NCBI RefSeq assembly: GCF_030272615.1
Contig: NC_081415.1
Span: forward strand, 605,129,137-605,193,136
DNA: 64,000 nt
Direction of reading: 5' to 3'
Source: Cryptomeria japonica
Lineage: Eukaryota > Streptophyta > Pinopsida > Cupressales > Cupressaceae
In this document: positions 45,121-57,699 of the stretch, in pieces
How the letters are laid out: each line of letters opens with the position of its first letter
How positions within the stretch are numbered: position 1 is the first letter of the stretch
The notes under the pieces: model-generated
Seen by the model: only the letters and a program-made list of their open reading frames with translations
What the model was told of the DNA's origin: nothing
Databases searched by the model: none
Made by a program: the position numbers and the translations under genes

Positions 45121-46473
45121 ATGGAAGGCTATAAACAATCTTGGAGGATTGTGTATCTACAAGAAGAATTGGATCATGCTAATCAAGTGATTGCAGACAT
45201 GCAAAGGCAAATGCAAAAATCTCTGAAAGTGAGAAGAAGATTATCTGATGATTTGCAGGACTCTCAAGAGTTAGTGGAACAAATTGAGACATGATCTGAG
45301 AATAGTATGTCTGAAGAGACTAAAGAAATGATTGGACAATTGAAAGAAAAGAACAAAGCACTGGCTGATCAACTAAAAGCAATGAAAAGAGAACATGAAC
45401 ATTTCAACACACAGATGACTGAAAATCTTGATGCATTGAGGACAACCGAGGACAAAGTAAGAGATCTAGAAAGAGAGAAACACCAACTTGAAGCTTTAGT
45501 ATCTGATAAGGATGATGAAATCATAAGGTTGACTAGGATTCAACAAAATCTGTTAGATCAACTAGGTTATGCACATCATGAAGCAAATCTGAAAGATGAT
45601 GAGAATCAAGCATTGAAACTTGAAGTATCAAGGTTGAGAAATGAACTTGAAATAGAGAAGAAATCCAAGGAAACATTGAAGAAGAGTTATGAAGCATCAA
45701 AGATGTTGGATGAGCAGCTGAATACAAGATGACCCTACAAAGAAGGAGGACTCGGTTACAAAGGAAAAGAATCTACCAAGAAGGGAATCTGCACTATCGA
45801 GAGAGGAGAATCATCAAAGAAAGCTGGAATCAAGAAGAACGTCAAAAGAAAGAAGCCTATTTGCAACTACTGTGGAAATCAAGGTCATACTGCCAACATG
45901 TGTCAAACTAGAAAAGGTAAGCAACCGAATGCCACTAAGACCAATGGTTATTGTTACAATTGCAATAAATATGGTCACACATCTAATCAATGTAGGACAA
46001 AGTCTTTTAACAATTATCAGAAGGCAAAATTCAAAGGGTTTCGTAAAAACTGCAATAGATATGGACATAGTACCGAGAAGTGTTGGTTTAAGCAAAAGAA
46101 CCACATGTGGTCTACACACCGAGCAAATACTAGAGGTTACCGAACTCACATAGATCCTTACCGACAATATTTTGCAGTACCATGGGATTACAATACAAGG
46201 ATATGGTGTGAATGTTGTGGAAGATATGGACATATAAGTTCCAACTGCTTTATAAGGTTTGGAATGAACAATTGAAGATCATGGAGAAATCCTAGTATGA
46301 CATGTTTTCATTGTCACAAAGTTGGACACTTGGCTGGAGATTGCAGAGATCAACCTAGAGAAGGCACTGAGGAAATAAAAGAGAAATTAAAGATGATTTG
46401 GAGAAAGAAGGAAAGTGTGTCAAATAAAGAAAGCACCTTACGTATTGAGTTAGGTGCTCCCACTCCAAATTAA
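45121..46473 (+). pseudogene. Element B ORF1: coiled-coil, five-knuckle gag-like protein
   Basis: ATG 45121 to TAA 46471-46473, one frame throughout, broken only by TGA at 45292, 45730 and 46273. The first ~200 codons are coiled coil (VSDKDDEIIRLTRIQQNLLD). Then GGLGYKGKEST and five knuckles: CNYCGNQGHTANMC, CYNCNKYGHTSNQC, one lacking its first Cys (KNCNRYGHSTEKC), CECCGRYGHISSNC and CFHCHKVGHLAGDC. Ends EEIKEKLKMIWRKKES and GAPTPN. Same order as element A ORF1, including an open frame from the primer site. Probably packages element RNA; protease and pol would come from elsewhere. Confidence 0.85.
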
Positions 46474-47024
46474 TTAGTAAAGGTATGAAGGGACTGCATT
46501 CTCACAAGGTTAAATCTTAAACAGTTCTTATTTTAGTATGTACTGAATTCAAAATTTGCATGGTAAGATGTAGTAGTAAGTTTGAAATTCTATCAAAGTC
46601 TTTTGGAGCACTTTATAGGAAATTTGTCAAGTCGGTGAATTCAGGAAGCCTGTCAAGTCAGTATATGAAGGAAATTTGGTTACTCAGTTAAAGCGCAAAA
46701 AGATAAAGAAAGTTAAGTAGAATCGAGTGCATTTAATGTCTTTGACCTAACTTGCACGGAGCCCGGTAAGGTTTATTATGTACTTAAAGCATTCTTCGAG
46801 GTCATTTTCATTCACCAAGTTTTCGAGAAGCAAAGAAGAGCGAATCAAGGTGATCAAACCATCTTCAAAGTGAAATATAAGGTATTTACATCAAATCTCA
46901 TCACATTGCTAAGTTGGTTTACTGAACTCATTAAGTTGTTATTATCTGCTGAGTGTGAAGCATCTGTTGTTTGTTAAGTTCTCAAACCCTAAGGTTCTTG
47001 TGTCAATTTTTATCTGAAATAAAA
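46474..47024 (+). other. Element B spacer between ORF1 and ORF2
   Basis: Non-coding. AGTTTTCGAGAAGCAAAGAA (about 46820-46840) parallels element A's ORF2 leader. No clear TATA box; TACTTAAAGCATTC near 46780 is a weak candidate. Confidence 0.5.
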
Positions 47025-50000
47025 ATGGCACCTAAGATCCAAGACCCCATTGTTGTCAAGAATGTAGAGAAGCCCTCACTAAAATACTCTTTGACTCCCA
47101 AAATTGCATCTAAACCAGATGACAAAACTGCCTTTTCACTCATCCCGGATCGAGTCTTGTTAGTCAAGGATGTGAGATTCTTCACCAAATGCCATGTTGA
47201 AGAACTCAGTCATGTTGAGATCAAAGATGCATATGATGAATTGTGCACAGATGGTAAAATGGATAGCAAGTATGAGCACATCAAAATCAAGGGATTGACT
47301 GAAGCCCTAACCTATCCCCGTGTGTTCAAACCCTAGTGGGTCAAGTTTGTACTAAGCTGAGTACATGATGATTTCATGTGGCTACAAGAGCAACCATTTA
47401 AGATCACTACAGAAATCATTCATCTGATCACTGGTTATCCTATCTATGATCATGCCCGAGAATAGAAAATTATATCACAGAAGGAATTGATCAGTTTGAC
47501 TCGAATAGAATCTGATTGCAGAGGTCTGAAGTTGAACAATGTCACTGATCCTGAACTCAAATTTGCCATTAGAGTAATTGGTTACTATTTCTTCCAATCA
47601 GCAAGGGAAAATAGTTTACCCTATGCAGCAATGGACTTAGCATACAAAATTGTTAAGAAAGGCATGAAAATTGACTTGTGTGAAGTATTGTTGAAGAACT
47701 TGTTTGAAAATCTGAACACAATTAGGAAGCTGAAGAAGAACAACTCGGCAAATACTCTAAAATTTGGATCACTACTTGTATGTATGTTTTTCTACTTTGA
47801 GAAGTTTTTTCCAACAGTCGGTAAAGTTGTTTGGGAACTACACTGACCAATCACCCATCAGATCAATGACTTCATCAAGAAGTTAGGTGATAACTTTAAT
47901 GATATAATGGATGATTACTTCAGCATGTTCTAAGAGAAAATGCATAACAAGTACCAGATTCCACCCCAGCTAGTAGAAAAATACAAAGATGAAATATGTT
48001 TTGAAGTTGACACCGATTACTGTTATGTGAATGTTGTGGAACCGAGGACTCAATATTTGCCACCTATGGGTTATGAGACTAATTTTGATATCACACAATA
48101 GCAAATCGATGCATTTCTGACACTACCAAGGCATACTACCGAGCTGAGGTATGGAACCTATGAAGAGGTGAAAGAAAAAGTAAAGATGAGCATTGTAGTA
48201 CCCAAAGCTACAAGGAAGGAATCAAAGATGATTAAGGCATTAACTGAGAAATTCAGAGAAGAGTCTTCCTCCAGACCTATCAAAGGCATTCTAGCCATCA
48301 CCGAAGAGGAGACAGAAGCCCAAGAAGCAGCCATAACACTTAGCACCGAATTGCCTAAGGGAAAAGTGTTGAAGAGAAAGAAACATGACACTTCAATGGC
48401 CTTACCAACTCCTCCAACAAAGAGACCTAACACAAGGGCATCTGTTGCATCACCGATTAAGAAACAAAAGATTGTTGCCATTCCTAAGGTAACTAGAACT
48501 TACAAGAAATCTACTTGGAGACTCATTTTACCAAAAGAGTCGAGTGATACCGAATCTAAAGATGCAAGATTGGGAAAAGCAAGAAGGTAGATGTACATAG
48601 TGTAGAAATTTTTTGTAATAATCTGAAGGAATATGGTGGATTTGGTGGATTCAGATTTGTCAAATATGAATCTAGATCTACTAAAGAAAAGAGGAAAATT
48701 GAAGAAGCTGTCATTTGCACACTTCTAAAATTCTGAGTGGTCCCATTAGAAGTATGTATTTCTATTCCTTAGGAATTATATGCACATATTGAAACCAGAT
48801 GGCAATATGCCTTAGACTTAGAGAAACAAATCAGAGAAAGAAGTATGGTGCATCTCTTTCCTAATATGTTGGTTGATGAAATAAAAGAACATCTGACAAA
48901 CAGCCAAACACAATTTACAGTAAAACAAAAGGCCTTGAAATTGATGAATGGCCTGTATATAGAAGTGGAGAAGGAAACAAAAGAGCAATGGCAGGATATC
49001 TTTCGAAGAAAGAATGCTGGTGAACAATCTACAATGGAAATAGTCAATGTCACCGACCAAGAGCTTGATGTCACCAAGCAAGACCCTACTGACACCATTC
49101 AAATAGATGAAGATATCATGGATGTAGAGGCACTTGAACAAGAAATGATAGAAGGCAATGCTTATGCAAAACTTGTCTCCAGTGAATCTGTTTTAGAACA
49201 AGTTTAGCCTTACCCACCGATCAATCGACCTGCTACAACTGAAGCTCCTCAGGATATAGATGAAGGCACCGAAGGTCAAAAGTCTACAACAAAAGGTACT
49301 TCACAAGAACAAACCTCTCAAGCACCTTCTAGCACGAAAAATGTTACACCTAAGACACCAAGCACCGAGACACCAAAGGACACTACCGAGGCTAAAGAAA
49401 TTGACCAAAGTGTTGTCTCTACCAAGCAACCTACCGAGGGTCCTCAAGCCTCTCAAGCTATTATAGTGGTTCACCTAGTGAAAGGTAAAGAAAAGAAGTT
49501 GAAAAAGCATAGTTTCAAAATAGATTTATCGAAACCAATAGTGTTGCCCAATGTAGACATCTCCAAATTGAAAGTGCAAGCACTCACTGAATTCAATGAA
49601 CTATGCAAAGCAAAGGCCAAACAAGAGAAGCAACTAGCCATACAAAAGAAGAATAAAGTACTTCAGAAGGTAAAGACCTTACTATCAGATATGCTACCTT
49701 CAGCTACAGTATCAATCGATGCAGCCATCCATATTCAATTGGATGAACTCCTAAATCAGATTGAGACATCTGGAGTAGATGCATCTGAATACTTGAGCAA
49801 ACTAAAAGAAAAGGAGCTAATTGCTAAAATGATAGAGGAAGTACAGAAATCCATTGATGTTTGCAAGGTAAGACTTGTCAAATTTATTGCTGAGTTGTTC
49901 CCTCAACTCAAGCACATTCTTTCATTATTTCAGAAACTCTGCACATTTTCTTTATTCATTAAGGACATTAAGAATAAAACAAAAGCAATTGAGAAAGAGA

Positions 50001-50374
50001 TCACTGATCTCTCAAATAAGTTGACCCCCGAGCCCAATTCAGTTCAGAATTTTTATACTAAGCTACAACAACTCATGGCTCAACAATTGGAACCGAAGAA
50101 TGAAGAACACAAGATCAGGATGGACATAATGATACTTCAAACATTATTCCTTCCTCATCTTTCATCTGTTCAAGAACAGCTCAACCAAGCCACTTACCTC
50201 TCTACTACACAAGAGGGAAGCACTTTAGATGGCTTAATTTCATTGTTGGCTGATATTAATGCACATAATTCTTTAATTGACAGTGTAAAGGATGCACTCT
50301 CTATCGCTCTCACTGAAGCCAAGACAAAGTACAAATCCATTTTTGATCAGTTGCCACCTTCAAATGGTAACTAA
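47025..50374 (+). pseudogene. Element B ORF2: large protein of unknown function
   Basis: ATG 47025 (AAAAATGGC) to TAA 50372. About 1,115 codons with one frameshift near 48550-48590 and stops near 47335, 47357, 47463, 47845, 47931, 48100, 48733, 48769 and 49205. Regions in order: a conserved N-terminal part (VLLVKDVRFFTKCHVEELSH; LTRIESDCRGLKLNNVTDPE; FAIRVIGYYFFQSAREN), a basic linker (48300-48580), ETRWQYALDLEKQIRERS, an acidic patch, a Thr/Ser/Pro-rich spacer (49210-49450) and a Lys/Leu-rich helical C-terminus (KQEKQLAIQKKNKVLQKVKT). No known catalytic motif. Homologous throughout to element A ORF2. Confidence 0.75.
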
Positions 50375-50762
50375 ATTTTGATGTTTGTCAAAAAGGGGGA
50401 GTATATCATTAGAGTATATATAGCATCAAAGTACACAAGGGGAGTGTATAGTATTCAAAGTTTCAAACAACCAGAGTGTAGTATATAGGGGGAGTATACC
50501 GAGTAGAATGAGAAAAATAAGCAGAGTATCCAAGAGCAGTGAACAGAGGAAAGAACACTGATTACAGAGTATTGATCACCGAGCACACATAATTAGAGTT
50601 TTGTACAGCATATTGATAAGGGGAGTATATTTGATTATACTATTTCATTAACTAATGTATACTGTGTATGTTTAGTCAAATTTTGTAAAGTATACAGATT
50701 TTTGAGTAATGACTTTGAAAGTAGTTTTGTCAAACATCTCAACTAATGTCAAAAGGGGAGAT
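50375..50762 (+). other. Element B 3' UTR with repeated PPT-like motifs
   Basis: Five G-rich words: AAAAAGGGGGAGTATA (50390), ACAAGGGGAGTGTATA (about 50437), TAGGGGGAGTATACC (about 50487), AAGGGGAGTATATT (about 50618) and AAAAGGGGAGAT (50751-50762). The last touches the 3' LTR and is the functional-looking PPT. Confidence 0.8.
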
Positions 50763-51961
50763 TGTTACTACTTATCAAATTGCCATTAGTTTTATATCCA
50801 AAGTCATTCTATATACTCTAGTCGGTTACTACTACCAAAATATTTAGTTGATATGAATAGTCTAGTCAGTTACAGAAGGAAAACAGTCACAAAGCCCAGT
50901 ATACACTGAGCTATCTACCGAGTGTTATTTCATGTCTACCAAGCAGTAAAGATAATACACCAAGTTGATATACACCGAGTGAAATGTGTTACCAGATTCA
51001 TTGAACCTGGACACACATGAAAATGTGTTACAAGATCGAGGCACATAGAACCATTATCACATTGGAAATTGCACATATAGATTTTGTATAATTTTGAGAT
51101 CATCTAACCAATGAAATATTTTGCATGGTTACTCATTCAAGATATCATGTTTGTAAGATTGAAGCAATGAATCAGATCACCGACATAAGAAATCTATTTA
51201 TACAGCATGAATTTAGGGTTAGAGATATATGTGAATGAGAGAAATGTGTGTTCATATGTGTATGAAGCAAGACTTATGTGATACATGAGAAATCACAGAG
51301 TATTATGACTATTAAAGAGACACAGAGGTCACCGATAAAGTTTTTAGAGAATAGTCAAGGAACAGAGTAAATAGAAGGGTTTCCCGAGTTACTTCATGAG
51401 TTACCAAGGTATGCTATAGGAAAGGTAATCTTATTTTGAGAACATAGAATCTACTACAGCATTTCAGATGTAAAGTTGCAGATATTTATAAAGTCTTATT
51501 GTAATATTTTGAAGTTGTAAGAGAAACCTTTAACAGGGTCAAAGACTCTAATCGAGTCTATAAATTGTAAAGCCTCTAACCAAGTGCAACATTTGTATAA
51601 AGTGTTGTAAAATCCTTTAGCAAGGTAGATCTAATAGATCTTGTTACTCCTAATATGGTAAGCTATCAAAAATAGCTAAATATGTAGCTCTAACCGAGCA
51701 CCCTTTATTATTGCAGTAGTGAAGTTGTGGGTGCCATCCCCATCGTAGTTTTTCTCTCTAACCAAGAGTTTCTACGTAACCAAAATATATGTGTTATGGA
51801 GTGAATCATGTATGATTATTACTTATTTGTTTTAGCTTTATGTTATGTTACAATAGTTTTTGGTTTATGCATAACAGTAAAGATATTGTTGATAAAAGGA
51901 TTTGAAGTACTGATTCACCCCTCCCCTCTTAGTACATTAGCTTTCCATATTGGGCCTAACA
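50763..51961 (+). repeat. Element B 3' LTR, 1199 bp
   Basis: Starts TGTTACTACTTATC and ends GGGCCTAACA, with GAGAC following. Direct repeat of 43859-45058, with scattered substitutions. Confidence 0.95.
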
Positions 51962-54900
51962 GAGACAAGCATAAAAGGATGAGGAAAAAAAGATAGGCCA
52001 AGCTCTAAAGTGAGAGAGAAGGTCATATCCAATAAAAAAGTACAAGCCTAGTTTCTCAAACAACCATTACCAACATCCAAAAGCAAAATCACAATGAAGA
52101 AACAAGTGAGAGGAAGATTCCAAATTCTTACTGCACAAAACACAAGGGAAAACAATAGTCAACCCCATCCTATCCAATCTCATTCCTGTAAGAACCCTAT
52201 CTTGTACAATAAACAAAGCAAATGCACCTACCTTAGGAAGGCAAGCCAAATACCAGAACAATTTATAGGGCTAGGAAGACAAATCCTTAGCAGGCATGAG
52301 GGAATTATACCCATCTTTCACAGAGTATTTGCCTAAGACACTCTTAGTCCAAATAAGCTCATCTTCCCTCTCAGACAAGATGACAACTTTGTTCTTAAGG
52401 ACTTTACAATATTCTACTTTCAAACTTAAGTCAACATTCGGATAGTCAATTGATTTCCATTTAGCCAAATTCACATGACCACATTGTTCAATATCAAAAT
52501 AGTCAGCCAAAAAAACTCCCCATCTAACATAAAGGATTGACTTCAATGGGGACCAATCCCTAATGGATTCCAAAGGACAATGGCCATTCCAAGAATCATC
52601 CCAAAATCTAACTTTGCTACCATCATTCACAACCCAAGAAAGGTGAGGCAACAAGACACTTCTACATTTAACCAAAAAATTCCAAATAGCCAACCCATGG
52701 GGCAAACTCGAAGCATGAAAAACACTCTCTCTTGCCCCATTGTTGAAATACCTATCAAACATAATCTTAACCTAGAGGGAATCTGAATTATCATACAATT
52801 TCCAAACTATCTTAGCCCCTAGGGCCAGATTTTGATTCTCCAAGCTTCTAATCCCTGACCCACCAAGCTCTTTTGGAAGACAAACTTTATCCTGGGCTAG
52901 TAAGGGGATCCTACTTTTCCCATCCTTACTATTATTCCAAAGAAAGGATCTCAGAGCATCCTTCAAACTAACAAGAACAAAATTTGGGGCTTTGAGAATT
53001 AACATTAAGTAAATTGGCACCGCATTCAACACAGACTTAATTAGAACAATTTTCCCTACCATAGTAAGCCATTTGTGGTTCCAGGACAGTATTTTCTTTG
53101 ATACCCTTGAAATTACTTTATCCCAAAATCCCACCTTATCATTTTTAACAAAAAAGGGGATCCCAAGGTAGCTACAAGGGAGACCCCAAATTGGAAACCC
53201 CAAAAATTCTGAAGCCTACCCTGAATCAAGGGGTGAGTATTTAAGAAAAAAATCATAGACTTATCCTTATTGAGCTTCTGACTAGAAAACAAAGCATAAT
53301 TCTTAATCACTTTTTAAATAATTCTAGCCTCATTCAAAGATGAATTGCCAAACAATAGGGTGTCATAAAAAAAAAGGCAATGAGAAATCCTCTGATCAAA
53401 ATTATGGATTTTAATACCCCTCCATAAACCACTCAATCTAACTGCTCTAATTGCCCAACTCAAGGTTTTAGCTAGCAGTATAAACAAAAAAGGGGATAAG
53501 GGATCCCCTTGCCTCAAACCCCTAGAAGAATGAAAAAACCCACAAGGAGACCCATTAACAAGAATCGAGAACCTAGCCGAGGAGATGCATGACATGATCC
53601 ATTTTATCCAAGCCATCGAGAAACCCAGCCTAGACAACACAACTTTTAATGCATTCCATTCAACCCTATCATATGCCTTCATCATATCTAACTTTAGAAT
53701 CATGGTAGGACATTTTTGAACTGATATTGAATGAAGAACCTCATGTGCAACTATTGCCCCCTCCATTTTTTCACTCTGTGGGACAAAACCTCCTTGCTCT
53801 AAAGAAAATTTTTGGTAAAATTTTATCCAATCTCATAGAAATCACTTTCATAGAGATATTGTAGAGGGTATTACATAAAGCTATAGGATGAAAATATGCA
53901 TAAGTTTAAGAGTCCTCCTTAGGAATAATGACTATCAAGGTAGTATTCATTTCCTTAAGAACCAACCTATTTTGTCTTTCTTCCTCAAGGGCCAAAAGAA
54001 CATCTGGTCCCACAAATTCCCAACATTTCTGGAAGAATAATGGAGTGAATCCATCAGGCCGAGGTGCCTTGTCTAGATTCATAGCAAAAACAGCCCCCCA
54101 AACCTCCTCAAATGACAAAGGAGACATTAACATTTTGTTGTCATCTAAAGAGATTGAAGAGAGAATATGAGATGTAATATTATTAGTAACATCATTATTT
54201 TCTGATGAAAGTGAGTTCTTAAAGAACTCAACTGCTTCACTAGAAATGTCATCCAAATCAAAAAGAATATTCCCATGACAATCCTAAATACAAGTAATCC
54301 TACTCCTAGCCCTTTTCAATTTAGTGGAAGAATGGAAATTTTTTGTATTTTTATACTCATTAGATAACCATAACTCCCTAGATTTTTGTCTCCAGTATAC
54401 CTCCCCTCTTGCCAAAATTTCATCTAACTCGCTCCTAAGAGACTTAATTTCATCAAACATCCTAGGAACCATTCCATACAGGATCACATGACTATTCAAG
54501 GCTTCAATCATATCCAAAATCCTTCTCTTTTCCTCAAAGATATTCTTAAAATGTAGAGAATTCCACTCCCTAATTCTTTTCTTTAAAAATCAGAGCTTCT
54601 TAACAATCTGAAACATTTTAGAGCCTCTTACGAATGGAGCCTCACCCCACCATTTCCAAAGAAGGGGCATGAAAGAAGGGTCCCTAAACCACATGGGTTC
54701 AAACTTAAAAGGCAACTTATGAGTAGATCTATCTTCTATAACAAAGAGGGAGACAGGAAAGTGATTTGACCCGGAGATTGGAAGGATAGAAGAAAAAAAC
54801 TCAATATCTGAGTCAAACCAATTGTTAGAAAGTAAAAACCTGTCCAATCTCTCCACAATTTGAGACAAATCCTTCCTCATATTTGTCCAAGTGAAAATAC

Positions 54901-55443
54901 CATTATTTTTCTTACTGTCAAAAAGAGTCATATCAAAGATAAAAGCATTAAAGTCACCCATAGATTTCTTATTAGGGAAAATACTCTGTCTTTTCACCCG
55001 AATCCAAAATTGCATTAAAATCCCCCCCAAAAAATAATAAAAGAATGATCCCTTAGGGGGGATGACACCCTAATAAGTTCTTGCCATAGACTGCATTTAG
55101 CCAAAACACCTAAGGGGGCATAAATATTGAAAAGTCAGAATTTGAACAAAGAAGTTTTATTAGACACTAATGATAGCATCCAAATAGGAGAAGAAGCAAC
55201 CAGTTCTACATCTACCACAAAATCATCCCATAACAAGGCCAAACCCCCCGATGCCCTAGAAGGTGGACAAGAATAAAATCAAAATCAAAATCCAAGAGGA
55301 AAAAACAAAATCAAAATTCTCTAAAGAGAGCTTAGTCTCTTGAAGCATACATATATCCCACTTAGCCAAGTCCAATTGAGACCTGATCAAGCATCTCTTG
55401 TTAGGAGCATTTAAGCCCCTAACATTCCCAGAAATAATCCTTA
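51962..55443 (-). pseudogene. LINE-1 ORF2: endonuclease, reverse transcriptase, zinc finger
   Basis: Endonuclease remains: MLQETKLS (about 55350), MGDFNAFIFD, TWTNMRKDLSQIVERLDRFL and SGSNHFPVSL (SDH changed to SNH). RT: ILKLDMMKAYDRVEWNALKV, SSRGLRQGDPLSPFLFILLA, and HCLFFYDTLLF at about 53373, where FADD has become FYD, so the first active Asp is lost. Thumb: SWNHKWLTMVGKIVLIKSVL. Zinc finger: RMGLTIVFPCVLCSKNLESS and HLFLHCDFAFGCW. Many stops. The frame ends at element B. Confidence 0.9.
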
Positions 55444-57060
55444 CTACCCTTGAGGGGAGGTTGACACTCCCCTCTTGCCATCCTTAGGGGAAGAAGAAGT
55501 CTCCCAAAAACTTTTATGTAAACTCCTCTTAACAGCCATAGATCTAGTAACCGGAGGACTATTTAAGCATTTCTTTTTCTTCTTAATAGAACTCGAGCGA
55601 TGCCCAATGTTTTTCCCCATATCCAAAGACAAGGTTGAACCCTTCTTAATCTTAGGAGAAGTAGACAACACTTGCTAAATACCTACATCAATTTCTAATT
55701 GAGTTTTACGGTTTTTAGGAGGTCTACCCCTACCCAAAGACACAAAAGGGATAGGGAATTTCATCACTTCTTGAGCAATAGGGGGACCTATAGGAGAGGA
55801 TGAAATTTTTCCTAAAGTTAACAGAGGAGAAGACATCATACCTTAAGGTTCCACCCTATTTAAAGCATCCTGAGAAACATCATTATTGAGAACCTCGAAA
55901 GGGTTAAAGAAAGGGGAAATAGGCAAACTCTTATGAATTGAATTCAAATCATTCTTGATAGAACACACAACCCTATCCGAAACCTCCTCATCTAACTGAT
56001 CCTTATTACTATTGAGTAGATTCTCAACTTGCTGAACAATATGTTCATCTAGAGAAATAACTAGAAGCTCCTAAGACTCACCATAACCTAGATTAGGCTT
56101 ACTATATGCTAATTCTTTTACCTTCTGAATTAAGAGAGCATCATCTTGACTTAAAGAAATAGGCTTAATAGGAAAATTATCCCCTTCAACCTTATTATGC
56201 TCTCTAATATTCACTTGAACACCCGACCCTTCTAAAGAAACAAAAGCCTTATCACCCATTTTACCATCTAGTCCACCCCCCTGAATAAAATTAAAATAAA
56301 TGGGAACTTGGGGGGAGGAAGGTCTTTTATGACCAGAATGTCAAGAATTAACACCCTGACCCTGAGTACCAGGCTTAGAAATGTTAACCCCCTTAGGACC
56401 TGCCTGATTTAAATTGTTCAAAACAACCTCCACCTTATCAGAAGAAGCATTATGGATAAATTGATCTACATTATTCCCTTCAGGACCCTCCCTTGGCTGA
56501 TAATCAGAGTCAAAAGAGACATGGAGAGAAGGAGTTTTAGCAGGAACATGATTCAAAGGAACATAAATACCACCCTTATCATGTGTAACAGTTTTGGAAT
56601 TACTACGAAACTCCAAAAACAAAGGGGCATCCACAACAATCAGATTTTGAAGAAGGTCATTATCTAACTTGGCAATAGATTATTTCCAAATACCCTCATT
56701 TGACTTAATATTACATGAATTTAGGCACACAGAAGTAAGGTTAACCAACAAATTTTTACCAGAACCTTCCCTTCCACAAAATCAGATTTAGATGTCAAAA
56801 ACGTCCCAAATTTGTCTCCTATCGATTTCAAAACTTCCGGATCCTTGAATTCGAAGGGAAATTTAGGCAACCCAAACCAAACCAGAATATTTTTAGATTT
56901 GGACCATTCTAGGACAAAAAAAGGTTTCCAAGCAGATAACATGAGTAAATTATTTCCAAACCAATGAAACGGATTCACAAGAATTTCATCACTAAAATGA
57001 GGGGAATCAAAAACAAATACAAAGGAATTTGCAGATAATAACTGAAAATAATGGGCATAG
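55444..57060 (-). pseudogene. LINE-1 ORF1 (DUF4283-type, AT-hook)
   Basis: Reads NSFVFVFDSPHFSDEIL, AWKPFFVLEWSKSKNILVWF and LPKFPFEFKDPEVLKSIGDK, the second half of the DUF4283 domain found in plant LINE ORF1. The first half is missing or unrecognisable, and a stop appears near 57080. Near 55700-55740 there is RGRPPKNRK, an AT-hook-like basic motif, followed by a basic C-terminus ending at TGA/TAG near 55444. Nucleic-acid-binding partner of ORF2. Multiple stops. Confidence 0.78.
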
Positions 57061-57689
57061 TTTGTAGAAATATATTATGAAATCCTACCAAAGCATAATT
57101 TTTAAAAAAGGATGCATAGTATTAATTTTCAAAATTACAACTTCAACTTATTCCCAACGATCGAAGAGTGGGTTTGTTTAAAACAATATCAAAACTCTTT
57201 TCTTGAAATGAAATGATTGTGCCTTTTACTAAACTAAAATTATAGATCGACATATGACATTTTTTTTTGGTAAAATTGAAAATATTTTTCCTTGATGTGT
57301 ATGTGAGATATTTCATATTTTGACCTGGTCATTTGGGGCATCTTTAAATTTTTGAGTCTTAACTTAATTTTGAGATTTTGAGCCTTAAGATTTAGGATTT
57401 CAAGACTTTGGTTTGAGCATGGACTTTTGTTCCAAAGTCCCTTTGAGATTTGACATCTCAAGGGGACTTTTTAATTTCTTCATTTTTTTAAAACAAAATA
57501 AAATATTTCTCTTTCCTTTTTTTTTGAGATATTATATTTTTCATATTTATTCATTTTTTTTTTTTTAATTTTTTAAAAATTTAAGTCTTAAATTAGAATG
57601 ACAACTAAAAAAAAATGATAAATAATCAATTAATGAAATAACAATGCAAAACAAATGAAAGGAAATTTGGCAAAAGTGTCCATATAGGT
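57061..57689. other. AT-rich spacer between the two LINE heads
   Basis: No gene. Homopolymer T and A tracts (57261-57268, 57487-57575). May contain eroded LINE-1 5' UTR. Confidence 0.5.
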
Positions 57690-57699
57690 GGGAAGCCCC

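Larger units (their letters stand above)
43859..51961 (+). mobile_element. Element B: non-autonomous LTR retrotransposon, full length, 8103 bp
   Basis: LTRs 43859-45058 and 50763-51961 bound a primer site, ORF1, spacer, ORF2 and a PPT. The flanking 5-mers are GAAAC (43854-43858) and GAGAC (51962-51966), one mismatch from a perfect target duplication. No pol genes. Homologous to element A in both ORFs. It interrupts ORF2 of LINE-1, whose reading resumes on the far side. Coding damage is light: ORF1 has three TGA stops and no frameshift, and ORF2 has one frameshift. Confidence 0.93.
41382..57060 (-). mobile_element. LINE-1: L1-type non-LTR retrotransposon, interrupted by element B
   Basis: On the - strand: ORF1 (57060-55444), ORF2 with endonuclease, RT and zinc finger (55443-51962), interruption by element B (43859-51961), RNase H (43858-43095), long 3' region and a poly-A end at 41389-41382. 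The 3' end has AATTTAGTGGTTTACCACTT and TTATC-AAAAAAAA, the usual plant LINE terminus. Without B it is about 7.6 kb. The 5' end is not sharp, and I found no target duplication. Confidence 0.85.
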
